64,000 bases of DNA, taken from assembly GCA_033807695.1 (NCBI GenBank), contig CM066308.1, forward strand, positions 124,001 through 188,000, given 5' to 3'. How positions within the stretch are numbered: the first letter of the stretch is position 1; every line of letters begins with the position of its first letter. This DNA is from Daedaleopsis sinensis. Its lineage: Eukaryota > Basidiomycota > Agaricomycetes > Polyporales > Polyporaceae. Both the position numbers and the translations under genes were made by a program. Positions 1 through 12,079 of this stretch are shown here, piece by piece. The notes under the pieces were generated by a model. It did no database searches, was not told where the DNA came from, and saw only the letters and a list, made by a program, of their open reading frames with translations.

Positions 1-238
1 TTATAACTCCTTAACTAATGATGATAAGGACGTGAAACTAGTATGGTTAGAAAGCTATTGACCCTGGCTACAAAAAACGAAAACGCTTGTTCGCCGTTTG
101 GGCGCTTATTTTGTAATGCTTATAACTCCTTAACTAATGGGTATTAGAACGTGAAACTAATATGGTTAGAAAGCCCTCGCACAGGACTACAAAAAACGAA
201 AACGCTTCCTTGCCTTTTTGGGCGCTTATTTGCTTACT
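1..238. repeat. Two-copy imperfect tandem repeat of about 119 bases
   Basis: The first unit (1-118) and the second (119-238) both run from a shared 'tataactccttaactaatg' start through a shared 'caaaaaacgaaaacgctt' block to a shared 'gggcgcttatt' end. They differ by scattered substitutions. I see no coding potential. Further copies may lie off the left edge. Confidence 0.85.
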
Positions 239-339
239 AAGCGCCCGGCACCGTTCTAATGATCCTTATAGTCCACTACAACACTTACTTACCAGACTAA
301 TAGTAGCTACTTACCTGTAAGACTTCAAAAAAATCAATT

Positions 340-672
340 CAAACGCGACGCAAATTCTGGGTTAGGCCGTATCTCCGCGAAATCAGCCCGCACAGCCACA
401 ATCGAGCACCCGTTGGAAAGCCCTGCTTCTTGTGATACCCGTAAGGTAGCGCGACGCAAGGTTCTGAGCGACGGTTCACGCGCTATGGCCCGAGAGAAAG
501 TGTGATAGCGCGACGCTAAAATAAGAGTAGGCCCTAACTCCACGGAAACAGCACGCACAGCCACGTTTTTACCATACTTGGAAAGCCCCGATTCCCACGA
601 TGCTCGAAAGGTACCGCGACGCAAGGTTTCGAGCGACGGTTGCCGAGCTATGGCGCGACATAGGCGCGACGT
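340..672. repeat. Second two-copy imperfect tandem repeat, about 165 bases per unit
   Basis: Both units (roughly 343-507 and 508-669) carry 'gcgcgacgcaaggtt', 'gagcgacggtt', 'gcacgcacagccac' and 'tggaaagccc' in the same order, with diverged sequence between. A 96-codon open frame across it on the minus strand is a by-product of the repeat (the same peptide motif occurs twice) and is not taken as a gene. Between 240 and 340 I see nothing else. Confidence 0.75.
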
Positions 673-698
673 AAGAAATTAGGGGCTAATTTCTGGGA

Positions 699-1988
699 TT
701 ATAACACTAGATGAACCGAACTCGCAAGCGGAACAGCAGTTGACCCCTCAACGGAGAGATCGACAGCGCGTTCCGAGACCTTTGGTGGAGGAGATGGAAA
801 AGGTGGCGTACTTGAAACTGAACGCGCGGGCCGAGCAATGCTACCGACGTCAGGAGGAGGAGGAGAGAAAGGGGATCGTCGGGGTGTTGGTGAAGCCGCA
901 TCCGAGAGTATGGTGGACATGTAGATTTCAGATGGCTGAGATCTGCTACCGCGCGGTATGTCGTCGGCAGGGGGCGATGAAAACGGCTGGAACGTTGAGG
1001 ATGACGACGCCGGATCCGTCGGAGTCGAAGACAAGGGAAACGACGCAGGAGATAATGTTGGCATAGACGAGCTATGCGGGATGCCTCCCGGCACGCCTGA
1101 GGGTGTCGAGGGCACAGGTGCAAGTTGACTACTGACCCTTGAGCCCACAGGAAGCAGCGAAGATTCTTCCTGAACGGCGGGCGGTGGCACCAGTCCACTG
1201 AGTTTGTGAGCCTCAGTATCCGGAGTGATATTGTCACGGGGTAGCGTATGAACCCCGGAGGGACTAGCCGTTCCATGCGTTTTCTTCGTCTCAAACCGAA
1301 GATAGGGCACTGATGAGCAGTTTGGAGGAGAGGTGGAGCTCGGAGTATGAGACGGTGCTTCGCTGGAGGTATAATCTGCGACGCAATGCAGCGTTCGTAG
1401 CAAACAGATAGTGGGTTGAGAACCACCATGACATGATAGAGTGCAAGAGTGAGGTCTCACCGTGTTCTTGCTGCTGACAAGTCGTCACTCCTCCATCCAC
1501 CGCGGTGATCTTGTCGAGATTGCTGCCGGTTACGATAGTCGGCGAAGTGCACGATGAACGATCAGGCCCAGTGTTGAGTAGAGGATCTACAAGTTGCATG
1601 TGCATCCGCCATTGTCAACGAGTGTCAAGACGGGACCACATGAACATGAGCAGACATACCGAACATGCTTTCCGATCCCGCTGACGCAGCTGCAGTCGGT
1701 ACACCAGTATCATCTTTGTCATGTTGTCGGCTTTGTAGTTGAAGGTCAATCGACCGAGTTATCACAGAAGGGGAGCGGGAGGCATCTTACCTCGAAGTTG
1801 ACAACGCGAATCGGTGACGATTGGAATACGGGGTTGGTGTCTAACATAGTGGGTAAGAGCTGAGCGCTGAGCGCTAAGAAGATTGGCAGCGCGCTTGCCT
1901 GAATAGAGCCACGTGTGGTGTCCAGAAGCGACCGAACGGCACTGTTATCCACGAGTACCAAGGTTCTCTGTCGACGAAGGGCGGGCAT
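699..1988 (-). CDS. Ser/Pro-rich orphan protein, five exons, 337 residues
   Basis: I do not recognise the family. The model joins five exons on the minus strand: 1988-1899, 1840-1791, 1730-1660, 1586-1461 and 1375-699. The reading frame closes across all four junctions, which is the main support. The protein starts MPALRRQRTLVLVDNS; its C-terminal two thirds are low-complexity Ser, Pro and Thr, ending in a stop at 699-701. I see no membrane helix or catalytic motif, so it is probably largely disordered. Intron 1 needs a GC donor (gcaagc ... ttag); the other three introns are GT-AG. The MPALRRQRTLV start resembles the N-terminus of fungal orphan membrane proteins with a Ser-rich tail, but no membrane segment is present here. 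Function unknown. Confidence 0.55.
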
Positions 1989-2084
1989 CTTGGCTAGTAT
2001 GTAGTGTCGTGAGCAGTTGTGAAAGTTGTTGTGAAAGTTGTGCGTTTCGTTGGGTGCACAGGGGTACGCCGCTCGCCCGCCTTT

Positions 2085-2300
2085 TATACGGAACACCGGC
2101 TCAAAGTCCTCTTTATACGCAACACCGGCTCAAAGTTCTTTGTTCGAGGAGTGATCATACCATCTGGCCGTGGCCCGCTGCGCGCGGCCGCGCCGCGCGT
2201 ATTAAGGAAGGCTGTGAGTATAGAGAAAGCAACCAGTATTATCTATGGCAGGCGCAGACGTCAGACCTTGAAAGCGCGTAGACCTTGAAAGCGCGTTAGA
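2085..2300. repeat. Short direct repeats next to the transposase 3' end
   Basis: Two near-identical copies of about 29 bases containing 'acaccggctcaaag' lie at about 2090-2118 and 2119-2140. 'gaccttgaaagcgcgt' occurs twice at 2266-2297, and a GC-rich palindrome sits at about 2175-2200. Clustered short repeats just outside a transposase gene resemble the subterminal repeats of CACTA elements. I could not find matching terminal inverted repeats, so membership in the element is an inference. Confidence 0.4.
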
Positions 2301-2352
2301 CGAGCGATTTCGAAATACAAGTTCAATTAGCCGTGGTGTTCAGTACAAAACA

Positions 2353-5300
2353 TCACTGTTGAAATTCGCTCAAGTCAATGATCATGTTGTCCAAGTCGTC
2401 TATCTCCCCAAGATCCAGCTCATCCATGTCCTCTAGATCGGGAATTCGGGCCACCAGGCGCCTGGTCTGGATACGTAGGTCAGTATGAGGAGGAAGACAG
2501 CTACTCGTGTTTGACCCACCTTGTCGAGCGAGAGTGCATGGTAACAGGGTTGGGATATACCTCTGAAATCCATCGGAGTGCGCGCGAAGTGCGAGACGAG
2601 ATGGTCTGCTCGTATGACGACTGGTGACAGGTACCGAGCATAGTAGAGTCGGCCACCGACGACACCATACTGTCTGTAAGGATCCTTCTGTGCGTCTGCC
2701 TTCGAAAGCTCTTCGAGCGGCTGAACCAGAAGGTAGGTCGATTCTGTTCGCTTCCCAAGAACGTCATGTATGGTGTAGGCAAACATGTCCTTGATGCGAC
2801 CGGCACGAAGGGAAGATGGAGCTCCTGGTGTTTCGAAGATGATGTTACTGTCCTTCGGCGAGTCAGAGGCGCTACGGAACGTCACGCCTCCGTGGAACAA
2901 GCGGGAACAGCGACGAGCCTTGGCCGTGAGGTGCTGCGCCCCCGGTAGCTCTCGCCGTTCACGTATATCCACAAAGGCTTCTTGACCACGTTCATCGTTG
3001 AGGAACTGAATGAAGGCTCGCAGAGAGTCGTCAGACAAGGTTATGGGCTTCGTTCCTTTCTTGCTCGATGACCCGATTCCTAAGAACTTTGACTCGCGCA
3101 GCCGCGTGCCTCGTCTATCCTCGGCGGCAGCTTCTTGTACAGCCTCGACCAGCTCTTGAGCACTGACGCGAATGGTGTCGTCTTCTAGAAGGAGGCGCAA
3201 ATTTGCCGCGTGACAACTGTGCTTGAGGTACGTGGGTTCGAGTTCTCCTGCATGTTCGTCAGTAAGGTTTCGAAGGAATTTGAACATGCTACTTGCCAAA
3301 CTTCATGTTTGTATTCAAACCCTGCAGCAAGTAGTTCATGCGTTCGGTAAAAAAGGTGCGGATAGCGTGAAGTGGGCCGTATAAGGGCAGGAAGAAGGCG
3401 CCGATGTGTATGGAGTTATGCTGATTCGGAGTGATGTTCGCGTCAGGATATAGCCTCTTCATCCCTTGCAAATACCGAATGGAAACGGTATTGTAGAGAT
3501 CTATCGCCTCTTGTGTCATCTCCAGCATGCTCCCGACGACAACCTCTGTGACGAGATCCATGTAGTTGTCAAGAATCGCCTTGTGGCGATCGCCCTTCTT
3601 GTACCACAATCGGATGAGAATTATAGGCAAGTATACCACGCAGAATATGTGCCATTGGTCAGCGCTAAGCTTTCCTCTGGCTTTCTTGCCGACATTGGCG
3701 GGGACGGGGTTGACCCAGGAAGGGAGTTCGGTTCGCGGCATACGTTCATGGATGTATTTGAGAGTATGCTTGCCAAGGATCGTGTCGGAGTTCTCGCTGG
3801 TCGAGTTGTCGTTCAACTCATCCCCAGCCTCAACATCGTTCTGCCAATGAGTGATAGTATGATCAGTCATGTGTCTGAGTCGTTCATACAGTAAATGCGA
3901 GGACGTACTGCGGTCTGCTGGTTTGTGACGGCTGAGGGTTTCTTCGACTGTTTCGTCTTTCGAGCAGGGACAGGAACCTCGGCGATGACGCCTGCAGGAA
4001 TGCGAGGCTCCAAAGTGCCGCGCGGGTGATTGTTTCGCTACAGTGTGGAGGTGTCAACTTCGCTACTATCACGTATGTATGAGCAGTAGTACGTACGAAT
4101 TCGATCAGACGGGTGATCAGTTCTTTCTTGACACCCTCGCACGACAGCTGGTAGTGCTCGCAGAGCACCCGAAAGACGCCAAGGTTGAACTTGCTTGACA
4201 GCGTGCTAAGTGCATTCCCGCTCAGGAACGCTTTCTCCGCAGCGACGACGTTGTTCTTGTTGCTTCGGTCCTTTTGTGCAGTCTCCTGGGGCTGACGTGC
4301 ATTGTTGTCGTCTCCGCTCGGGTTAGCACTTGATGACGCCGTGATCTTCAATGAGCTTTGACCCTCGATCTTGATACCTTCCTTCTGACGCTACGATTCA
4401 CCTAGTTCAGCTGCCTGATGCATATTTGCGACAGGCGCAAGAAGAACCTACATAATCCAACAGTGCTTGTACCAAGCTTTGCTTAATAGTCTTTTTGTGC
4501 GGGATGCTAAGCATAGATACGAGGTATCGCAGCACTGGACGCGTGCACTGTTTGAGTTGCGAGGGTGTGCCGTGATAGAGTCTGTCGAGGGCTGTTGCAA
4601 TGTCTTGTTGTTGTGGCTGCGGAGTGTAGTCGGCGTCGTCGGCGTCCTGAGCGTCTGCATTCATACCCCATAGTTCACGACAGTGATGCTTGAGCAACCC
4701 TAGGTAGTGGTTATGCATGGAGTCTATGACCGTGAAGCGAACGGGATCCCAGTACGGGAGGTCTAGTAGAGCAGACCAGCGAATACTATTCTCCTTAAAA
4801 GCGTCTTCGCGACCTTTGATGGTGGGCATGTCCTTCCAGTCCTGCGCAATGGCTCGATGTTCTTCGCAGGAGCGCTTCGGCCATTTGCTGACATCTAGCT
4901 CCTCTATGTTCTCGCGTAGCAGCTTGCACACACTGCAGAAGTACTTTGATTTGTAGCCGCCGAAGCCCGAGGTCTGCCTAGCAGCCGGCAAATCACAAAC
5001 GAGTGGCCCAAGAATACAACGGACCAAGCGGCCGCTGGTGTATTTCGCGGTGCGAGAGTAGAACACCCCTGGCTCCCAGAAGTGTAAGAGGTCACGAACA
5101 AGAGGGACCAAGAAATGGTTGAATTGGTCGACGGAGGGCTTGCTAGGACCTGGGACGACACCAACGAGGAAGATGTTCTCGGGGAGGTAGCAGAGATGGG
5201 GTGGAAGGTTGAGGCAGTAGAGGTAGATCGCAGTGACCGAAACTTGCTGCTTCGCCTGCTTCGACTGGAAGGGGTTGAAACCATCGACGGAAAGTCCAAA

Positions 5301-7205
5301 AACCAGACGAGTCTCGTCAGGGGGTGCGTCGACGAAGCGTTTCCCATCTCTCGAGCGTAACTCTCGGATGATAGGAGCGTCCCAGATGTCCGACATGACG
5401 GGAGGTACTGGCCCAGTAGCGCGTTTAAGCATCGACTCCATGATATCTTCCAATCCAGGACGGGAGAGTAGGCGTGCGATCCAAAACTTCATGTCTTGGT
5501 ACAGGTACACGCGGAGAGGAAATGACAGCAACCTTCCTTGAATGTTGCGCGCGCGCCAAAGAGGGGATCCGCACGGTTTGCTCCGCTCAGTCGTCTTGTA
5601 CGAGCATTGTTCTGGGAAGGGACGGCTATAGATGGCATAGCAGCTTGGACAGCATACATGTTCGTGGACCACGGGATCGAGATCGAACTGCCCCAATATA
5701 GTGCGGATGTCAATGGGCAAGGATTCCAGGAAAAACGTCTCATCGGTCTCCAGATGTTGACCTTTGCTAACGCGGACGAGCAGCCGTAATGCGACCAGTA
5801 GGATCCTGGTGGCGCGACGGGGAACCTTGTATAGGACGTGGAGGAGAAGCGCGGTGACGTGATGGACGGTGACAAGAGGATTTGAGAAGAAGTGCGACTT
5901 GGCAAAGTATCGGGCTAAGATCGCATGAGTGACTGCTGATAATGCTAGGTGTTATGACGCACCAGAGTCCACATAGTATGCGCCCTTCCGCTTGGAGGCA
6001 GCGCGGGCCGACGCCTGTCTCGTCCATTCACGGTCCTTTTGAAGTTGCATGCGAGCCCATTCGTGGCTGAGTAACATGGTCAATGTGGAGCATTGCTTGC
6101 TGAGAGAACGAAATCCGAGAGCCTTGATTGCTTGTACATCTCGGTACATCCCCAAGAGCTCGTGCTCGTGATCTAAGAAGGCCTCATTCGACTCAATCTT
6201 CGTATTCAAGGCATACGGTCCGCTGTTCGCGTGAGTCGACTCGGAGAGATCAGAGGCCTCGAAAATGGGATTGCGATATGGGGTTTCGTTGAACGAGAGG
6301 GGCACTCCAAAGGTGTAGAGGCGAATGCGAGCATGGATAGATGCCTCTACGAAGTCCAAGTCGTCTCGAGCTGTTTCTTCCGTCGACGAAAGCACCTTCT
6401 GACTGTGGGCTGGCGACGGGTCCGGGTTACGATTTTCGGTGGGATCCGCCTCCAACAGTTCCGATGTCGCTGGTAGATGAGATCCGGCAACCTCGGGACC
6501 AGTGCGGGTGGTAGAGCGAGACGCAGGGTGTGCTCGAGATGTAGACACGACAGGTGCAATCTGAGTCGTATCTTTGGCCGTGATTGTTGTACGCTGCTTG
6601 CTGTCCGCTAGGAATGGCGGGAGGTTAGTCACTCTCAGCTTTACACTAGACGATGGTTGCGAACCTTGGTTCGCCACGTGTGCTTGAGCAGGACTACGTG
6701 CGGGCACTTGCTTGCCCTTGACGTCCCGGCTTGGACCACCAGTCTTGGGCTGAGACTCTGTCTCAGACTCTGGAGCGTAGTCGAATAGTTTTTCATCTTG
6801 CTCTCGACGACGATCGCTACGGCGAGAACGTTGACCTAGGTTGCGCGTGAGTATTTGCTCAATTGCTCAACATACAATGTATAGATACCGACCCTTTTTC
6901 TGGGCGAACTGTTCTGAAGGTTCGTCGAATTCGATTTCATCCGGGAGGAGACCTATTATCACATAACGATGAATCATCATTATCACATAACGATGAATCA
7001 TCACAGAGATCCTGGTATTCTTACCTGAGGAACGAGAGGAGCCGCCAGGAAGAGAGTACCTGAGTTGGAGGATCGAGAGGTCACGTATCCCGATGTCTCG
7101 TAGAAGCGCATCCTCAGGCAGTGGAGTGCGCTTGAAGGAGTCGTAATAGAGCGATGGTCGAACGCGAATGAGTCGCGGAATGAGCCGACGACGCTGCAGT
7201 GTCAT
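2353..7205 (-). CDS. Tnp2-family (CACTA/EnSpm) transposase, multi-exon, apparently unbroken
   Basis: This is a DNA transposase of the fungal Tnp2 type, expected to cut and paste a CACTA-like element in the nucleus. Diagnostic pieces, in order, are CCPSCYAIY, DGFNPFQSKQ followed by VSVTAIYLYCLNLPP, GVVPGPSKPS, DSMHNHYLGLLKHHCRELWG, a SAP-like LCEHYQLSCEGVKKELITRL, LPSWVNPVPANVG, and an acidic C-terminus ending DLSEFQQ with the stop at 2353-2355. I can chain about nine exons in frame. The 5' end is least certain: an exon at 7205-7025 (MTLQRRRLIPRLIRV, ubiquitin-fold-like spacing) joins 6952-6893 and then 6835 onward, but the donor at 6892 (gtcggt) is weak. One intron near 3260-3305 uses a GC donor (gcaagt); another near 5945 would be only 27-30 bases. 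Estimated length is about 1,450 residues. No frameshift is needed, so the copy may be young. Confidence 0.8.
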
Positions 7206-7915
7206 GAAGATGTCGTATACTCTCCAATTGGGATTGACGGCTTCAAGTAATCAGAGGTAGACGCATACATGCGTGAAAAGACATGCTTACCGATAGGAAT
7301 AAAACCACTGTTTGATCCCCACACAAACACAGTTATCGGTGTATCGCTCCTGGCACGGCCATGGATTGGCGGTAGGCGGCGTCGCAAGGCGGGATGTAAA
7401 CCTGTAATACTTCGTATGCATCGGTTCACCGTAAAACGTATCTTATACTCACAGATAGAAGCCCAATATACGAGGAGCAAGTCAACCGAACATGTCGCAC
7501 ATAGTACAGCAGCAGGCCACTGTCGATAGGTCAAGGTCAGTGCCAGTGATAGCAGAGACAGCGCTATGATGTAGATCGCGCGGATCCCAGCGTCCACTAT
7601 AGCAGAGCATCTGCTGCGTCGGCGGGTGGAGATCCTCTGGCGCCATCGTAACAGAAATCGCTGGCGGATTGCAACAAGCCGTTGCATAGGGTCACTGGCG
7701 CGAGTATGGAGAACGTGTTTGAGATGCATGTCGTAGAAGACCCTGAGCAGACCCCAAAGAAAAACTTCGGTTGGTACGGTAACGCTTATCACGATGCAAT
7801 CAAAATGCAAGCTTACGTGCCAAGTATAGTCTGATCTGCTGCCAGTGCAGGTAAGATGACGCTCGTCCCTAGCTATAATAGATGATATGCAGCACCAATG
7901 CACAGCCCCGCTCAT
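7202..7915 (-). CDS. Possible polytopic membrane protein exon(s)
   Basis: A 237-codon open frame on the minus strand holds a basic stretch (RWRQRISTRRRSR) followed by two hydrophobic segments, IYIIALSLLSLALTLTY and AAVLCATCSVDLLLVYWA, which look like a helical hairpin. Plausible splice donors occur inside it (cgtaag, ctgtgagtat), so part of the open frame may be intronic, and its 3' end abuts the proposed 5' exon of the transposase. It could be a separate small gene or the distal exons of the WD40-membrane gene upstream. Family not recognised. Confidence 0.3.
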   Translation of the reverse strand: MSGAVHWCCISSIIARDERHLTCTGSRSDYTWHVSLHFDCIVISVTVPTEVFLWGLLRVFYDMHLKHVLHTRASDPMQRLVAIRQRFLLRWRQRISTRRRSRCSAIVDAGIRAIYIIALSLLSLALTLTYRQWPAAVLCATCSVDLLLVYWASICEYKIRFTVNRCIRSITGLHPALRRRLPPIHGRARSDTPITVFVWGSNSGFIPIGKHVFSRMYASTSDYLKPSIPIGEYTTSS

Positions 7916-8082
7916 ACTCTCGTGGTCGGTGGGGAGGATAAACTCACTGAGTCACTGCCTAGTATCACGCTCGGCCAATTGCTAAGTATACAAGTATACT
8001 TGCGTTGTCGTAGATCGATGAATACCTGGACCGTACCGATGTATATGAACATGAAGTTTAGCGCAGTACAAGTTCAGACTGT

Positions 8083-10054
8083 TCAGTTATATCTCTCTAC
8101 CCATGTAAGCGAGGTACCTAAACGAGATGAGTAGCGGGACAGATGATATAGTATACGTGCTACTGACCTCATAGCGGCTTCAAACACAGCTCTCGCCAGT
8201 GATACAGTTGCCTCAGCAACCCGATACCGTCCAAAGTGCCACAGCCTCTCAAGCTAGAAAGACTGCATAAGTACGACCAGATGTATCTATACAATAATTC
8301 TCGCTTACCGTGCCAGGATCACGTCTTATGGACATCATGGAGACGTGATGACCTGGGAGCGTGCTAATGTTTAACTGTGCCCGAAAGTTAGTGATGGCTT
8401 CCCTGGTAAGACCAGCGATATCTATGCTGACCTTCGAGGTCCAGAGCAACAGAGCATAGATGGATGCGAATGAGATAGCGGTACTGATGAGCACTGTCAC
8501 AGGTATAATTAGTGCTACGCTGGCAGACACAACGTGACGGAGGACAGCCTACTCAGCGCGAGGAAGTATCGGAATTGCGTGGAACCGGGAAGTACAGCTG
8601 CAGAGTCTCTTGAGATCAGCCGGTTGTCATGCTTGGTCACCTCCTCAGGATCAACGAGGCCGGGTTGTGGTTCTGGCGAAGATGAAAGTAGGGGTGCTTC
8701 AGACGCTTCGGGTGCCGCATGGGGACTCGGAAACGAATCATATGTGCTGATTAAGTCTGGCACAGCACGCCAAATAACGATAGTCGTAGTTGTCCCCTGC
8801 TCGGACGTCCCGGTAGCAAGCAGGCGCGTGTGACTGGCGCCATCCAAGTGCTCCGTGGCTGACTGGGGATTGGAAGTATTCAGAAGCCGATGTTGAACGT
8901 CGCAATTCACACAACTCACTACCGCTTGTATGATACCTGTTATGACTTCAGACACATATATGGCGGCGCAAACAGAGAACATCTTACCGTCATGATGCAA
9001 CTCCTGGATAGTTCGCCCAGTTTGAACGTCACCGATTGCGGCCTTACCGCATGAACTTCCCATAACCACAGCTGTATTATCGTGGGCAAAAACCGCAGGC
9101 AGCGGTACGTTGTCAACGATATCTTGACGAAACGTGCACAGATACGAGGCATCGTCGGTGAGGTACAAGTCGAAACCGTCGTATAGGTTAGACGTGGCGA
9201 TGAGAGCTCCGTTGGATGATAAAGCAGATCGTCCGCTACGTCCGTGTCATGGTCAGAACACCTTGACAGACTGACGTATGCTTACATTCGCTGTTTGGGC
9301 GGGTCTACGTGCCATTGCTCGTGGAAGTTACGCAATGTAATGTCCCAGCGACTTGCGGCCAAGCCAAATGAGCTTTTTGAACATTACTAGTCATGTAAGA
9401 TAACTCACTAGATCCCTTCGTGGAGGTACGATATCAGAAGACCCTGCCCATCCTGTACGACATGGACGGAACGTGGATGCGGAGCTTGTATGCCTGGTGG
9501 TGGGGGAATATTTTGCTTTGCCATCACCGCTGGCGGGATGGTCAGCCGAACTCGAGCCGCTTTGACATATTCACACAACGTGCGTACATGGCTTGACCTC
9601 AGTCCAGACTTCAACTCTGTCTTCCGCACAGACCACAAGCTGGCCGGTAGCATTGATGAACGCCAAATCTTCGATGAGACCTTCACCCATCGGCCGTGGT
9701 AGATATGTGGCCGACAGTTCATCCTGCGCGTGCGAACCTGTCAGTGTCTACGTCGACCGTAGATGGTTATGATGTACGCACCGTAGTCACAACCGTGTTC
9801 AATACCATCCCATCCCCAAAGCCTACATGCAAGTACTGCTCTTCTCTTCGCACCGTCCATAGCAAGGCAGTCACTCGAGACGGACCGCTCATTTTGTGTA
9901 CAATTCGCCAATCACCATGGGTAGCATAGATGTATATGTTTCCGTCGTCGTCACCGCTAGCCAAGAGATCGCCCTTAGGCGAGAACTGTAGAGCATTTAT
10001 AGAGTTTTGAGGCCCTAGAAGACAGCGATCGCGCGAGTAAAGAGCTGTCGTCAT
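8083..10054 (-). CDS. WD40-repeat protein with C-terminal transmembrane helix (copy 1)
   Basis: The N-terminal exon begins MTTALYSRDRC and contains a clear WD repeat (NSINALQFSPKGDLLASGDDDG, then IYIYATHGDW). Later exons continue the propeller with LIEDLAFINATGQLVVCAED, LSSNGALIATSNLYDGFDLY and LLATGTSEQGTTTTIVIW. A Pro/Ser/Glu-rich linker follows, then one strong membrane helix (VALIIPVTVLISTAISFASI) and a short basic tail to the stop at 8083-8085. At least seven GT-AG introns keep frame; the junction just before the helix (about 8515-8560) is unresolved. The layout implies a soluble beta-propeller anchored by its C-terminus in a membrane. A similar gene lies at 21953-23597 on the same strand. 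WD40 propellers are protein-interaction platforms; the partner here is unknown. Confidence 0.6.
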
Positions 10055-10139
10055 ACTGACCGCCCAACTGGTGTATACTGTCGATGCGGACGGAGAAGAA
10101 AGATGTCGAGCGGACGCCTGCCCGCCATGTTGTTGCAAC

Positions 10140-11946
10140 GCGTTCTCCTCCAGCGTCTATGGCACGCTCTTAAAAGCCGCTGGCCACTGCTGGCATGCGC
10201 TCGCACTTCGAGCTGACGAACATGCATGCCTCCATAGTATGCTGATACAATGTCGTGAGTATCAAGAGGGCTGTAATAATATTAGCGGATATGACAAATA
10301 TATGAACATGTTCGGAAATGAGCAAAGAAGCGACGATTATAATCGGAGAGTCCACTGAAAGCTACGACCGTAACGCGACGAACAAATTAACACACTTGTC
10401 AAGAAATAACCATGCTGGCAAACACTACTCTGTGCTTTGTGACTGTGTTGCTACCGCTGTATGATCCACTGTGTTCGTCCCGTTCGTCAGCCATGGTACG
10501 CCGAATGATCGAGATCAACTCACTTCGGTGCTTGAATTTCGTGTTGTAGGTCGATTCGCTCACCCAGGATGGATAGCGCATAGTATCCGTAACAACGAGT
10601 CGTCTACCGTCACCACGCCTAAATCCCGGGTGAACCATCATCCAGTGTGGGGACCTGTCTACGTCCAGAGTGCGAAGCCACAACTGGCAGTGGGTGGGTA
10701 AACAATGACAATATATATCACCTTCTCTTAACGAGTTGCAGTCCGACAACTGCTCAGGCGGGTGAGCCAGGGCGATGCTTGATGAGGATTCAAACCACGC
10801 TGTCCCCTGGTGGCTGCTCCCGTCTTGCATGCTGCCCAAGCCCTTGAATGCTCGAAAGTGTCGTTTGAGACCGGGGTCTGGCTGGATAGAGTTGGTCTGC
10901 TTAAGTCGTCATCAGCATCCGCAATGCACGACTCTACTCACTTCGCGGTGGGCAGAGGGGCGTTGTGGTGTGGATCTTGCGGACTTAACGGGTGGGACAA
11001 GGGAAGACTTCAACGATCCTGCTGGATCGGGCGTATGAACTGAATCCTTGGCAAAGCGGACGACGCGATTCATAGGTGAAGATCCGCGAGAAGGCGGCGC
11101 TGGTAGAGAGGTAGGAGGGTGTGTAGAAGGGCGTGCTTGAGAGAGTAATTGCTCTTCACCGAGTGCGTTGCGATTGCTAGGGTAATGGCCATGAAATGAA
11201 GACCTGGTTCCGCATGATAGTTACCACTTACCGTGGCCCCAGGTTCCTTTCCATTATTCTAAGAATGACTGGCTCGACTCCTGATGGTATAATAGCTGGG
11301 GCGGGCGCGATGTACGGGAGGCGGGTGGTCTCCAGAGTACGCACGGCCGTACTGGCAAATACACTGTGCACATTGGTCATTTCCTGGACGTGACCTTTGA
11401 GCCTCATCGGAATCGAGGTCTGAGAGTTCCCCTTCCTACTCCAACATCGTCTGAGGCAGGAAAGGACGATGACGAATAGAGCACAAAGCGAAGTGAACAG
11501 GATGAAAAGCAGTAAGGTATCTCCTTCGCGCGGGAGGTCGGCAATCCATACGGCGAGGAGTCTATGAAACAGCAGCTGACGTTGTGCGAGAAGCATAAGA
11601 TTGTGGTCAGCGACGAGCTAGGGAAGCGGCGTCGAGGAGGGCGAGCAGGACGTAAGAAATTGCGAAGCATCAACGGGCGCTTGATGCTACCATCTTCCAG
11701 GATCAAGCGCTCAAACGCTTCAACTACAGCCTGAGCCTCGCCCAAAGAAAGCAGCCCGAGCGAGTGTTCGTACTCGGACATGTACGACAGTGGCACTAAT
11801 AACCTCTTCTCAGGTATCTGATAAATTATGTCGATACTATAGGGAGATACCTCTACTAAGACAACGAGGGTGGAGCTTAACTTGAAGCTTGAAGATCTAG
11901 AGCTGAGGTGCGGAAGATGGCGGCGTACGAGTAACGAGCTACACAC
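10140..11946 (-). CDS. Membrane protein gene, model incomplete
   Basis: Several minus-strand open pieces suggest coding here, but I could not build one closed model. An exon near 11790-11640 reads MSEYEHSLGLLSLGEAQAVV then a Glu/Leu-rich helix. A piece near 11590-11400 contains a convincing membrane helix, TLLLFILFTSLCALFVIVLS, followed by a basic RRCWSRKG flank. A piece near 10840-10750 starts MGSMQDGSSHQGTAWFES. A hydrophobic segment (IFVISANIITALLILTTLYQ) lies at about 10300-10220, just upstream of the WD40 gene, and could belong to either gene. Family unknown; the boundaries are those of the suspected coding region. Confidence 0.35.
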
Positions 11947-12079
11947 GACTTGGAGCCACCTCTGCTCTCACCATGAGACATGAGGGAGTTCATTCGCGTA
12001 GGTCTCATTCTGGTGTCCGAGGTTTTACAGACCAGCGCGGCCACGTCCACGTCTTCAAGTCACACGCGTCCGTCGATGA

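Noticed and set aside
334..624. A 96-codon minus-strand frame with an internally repeated peptide
   Set aside because: The peptide repeat simply follows the underlying 165-base tandem repeat.
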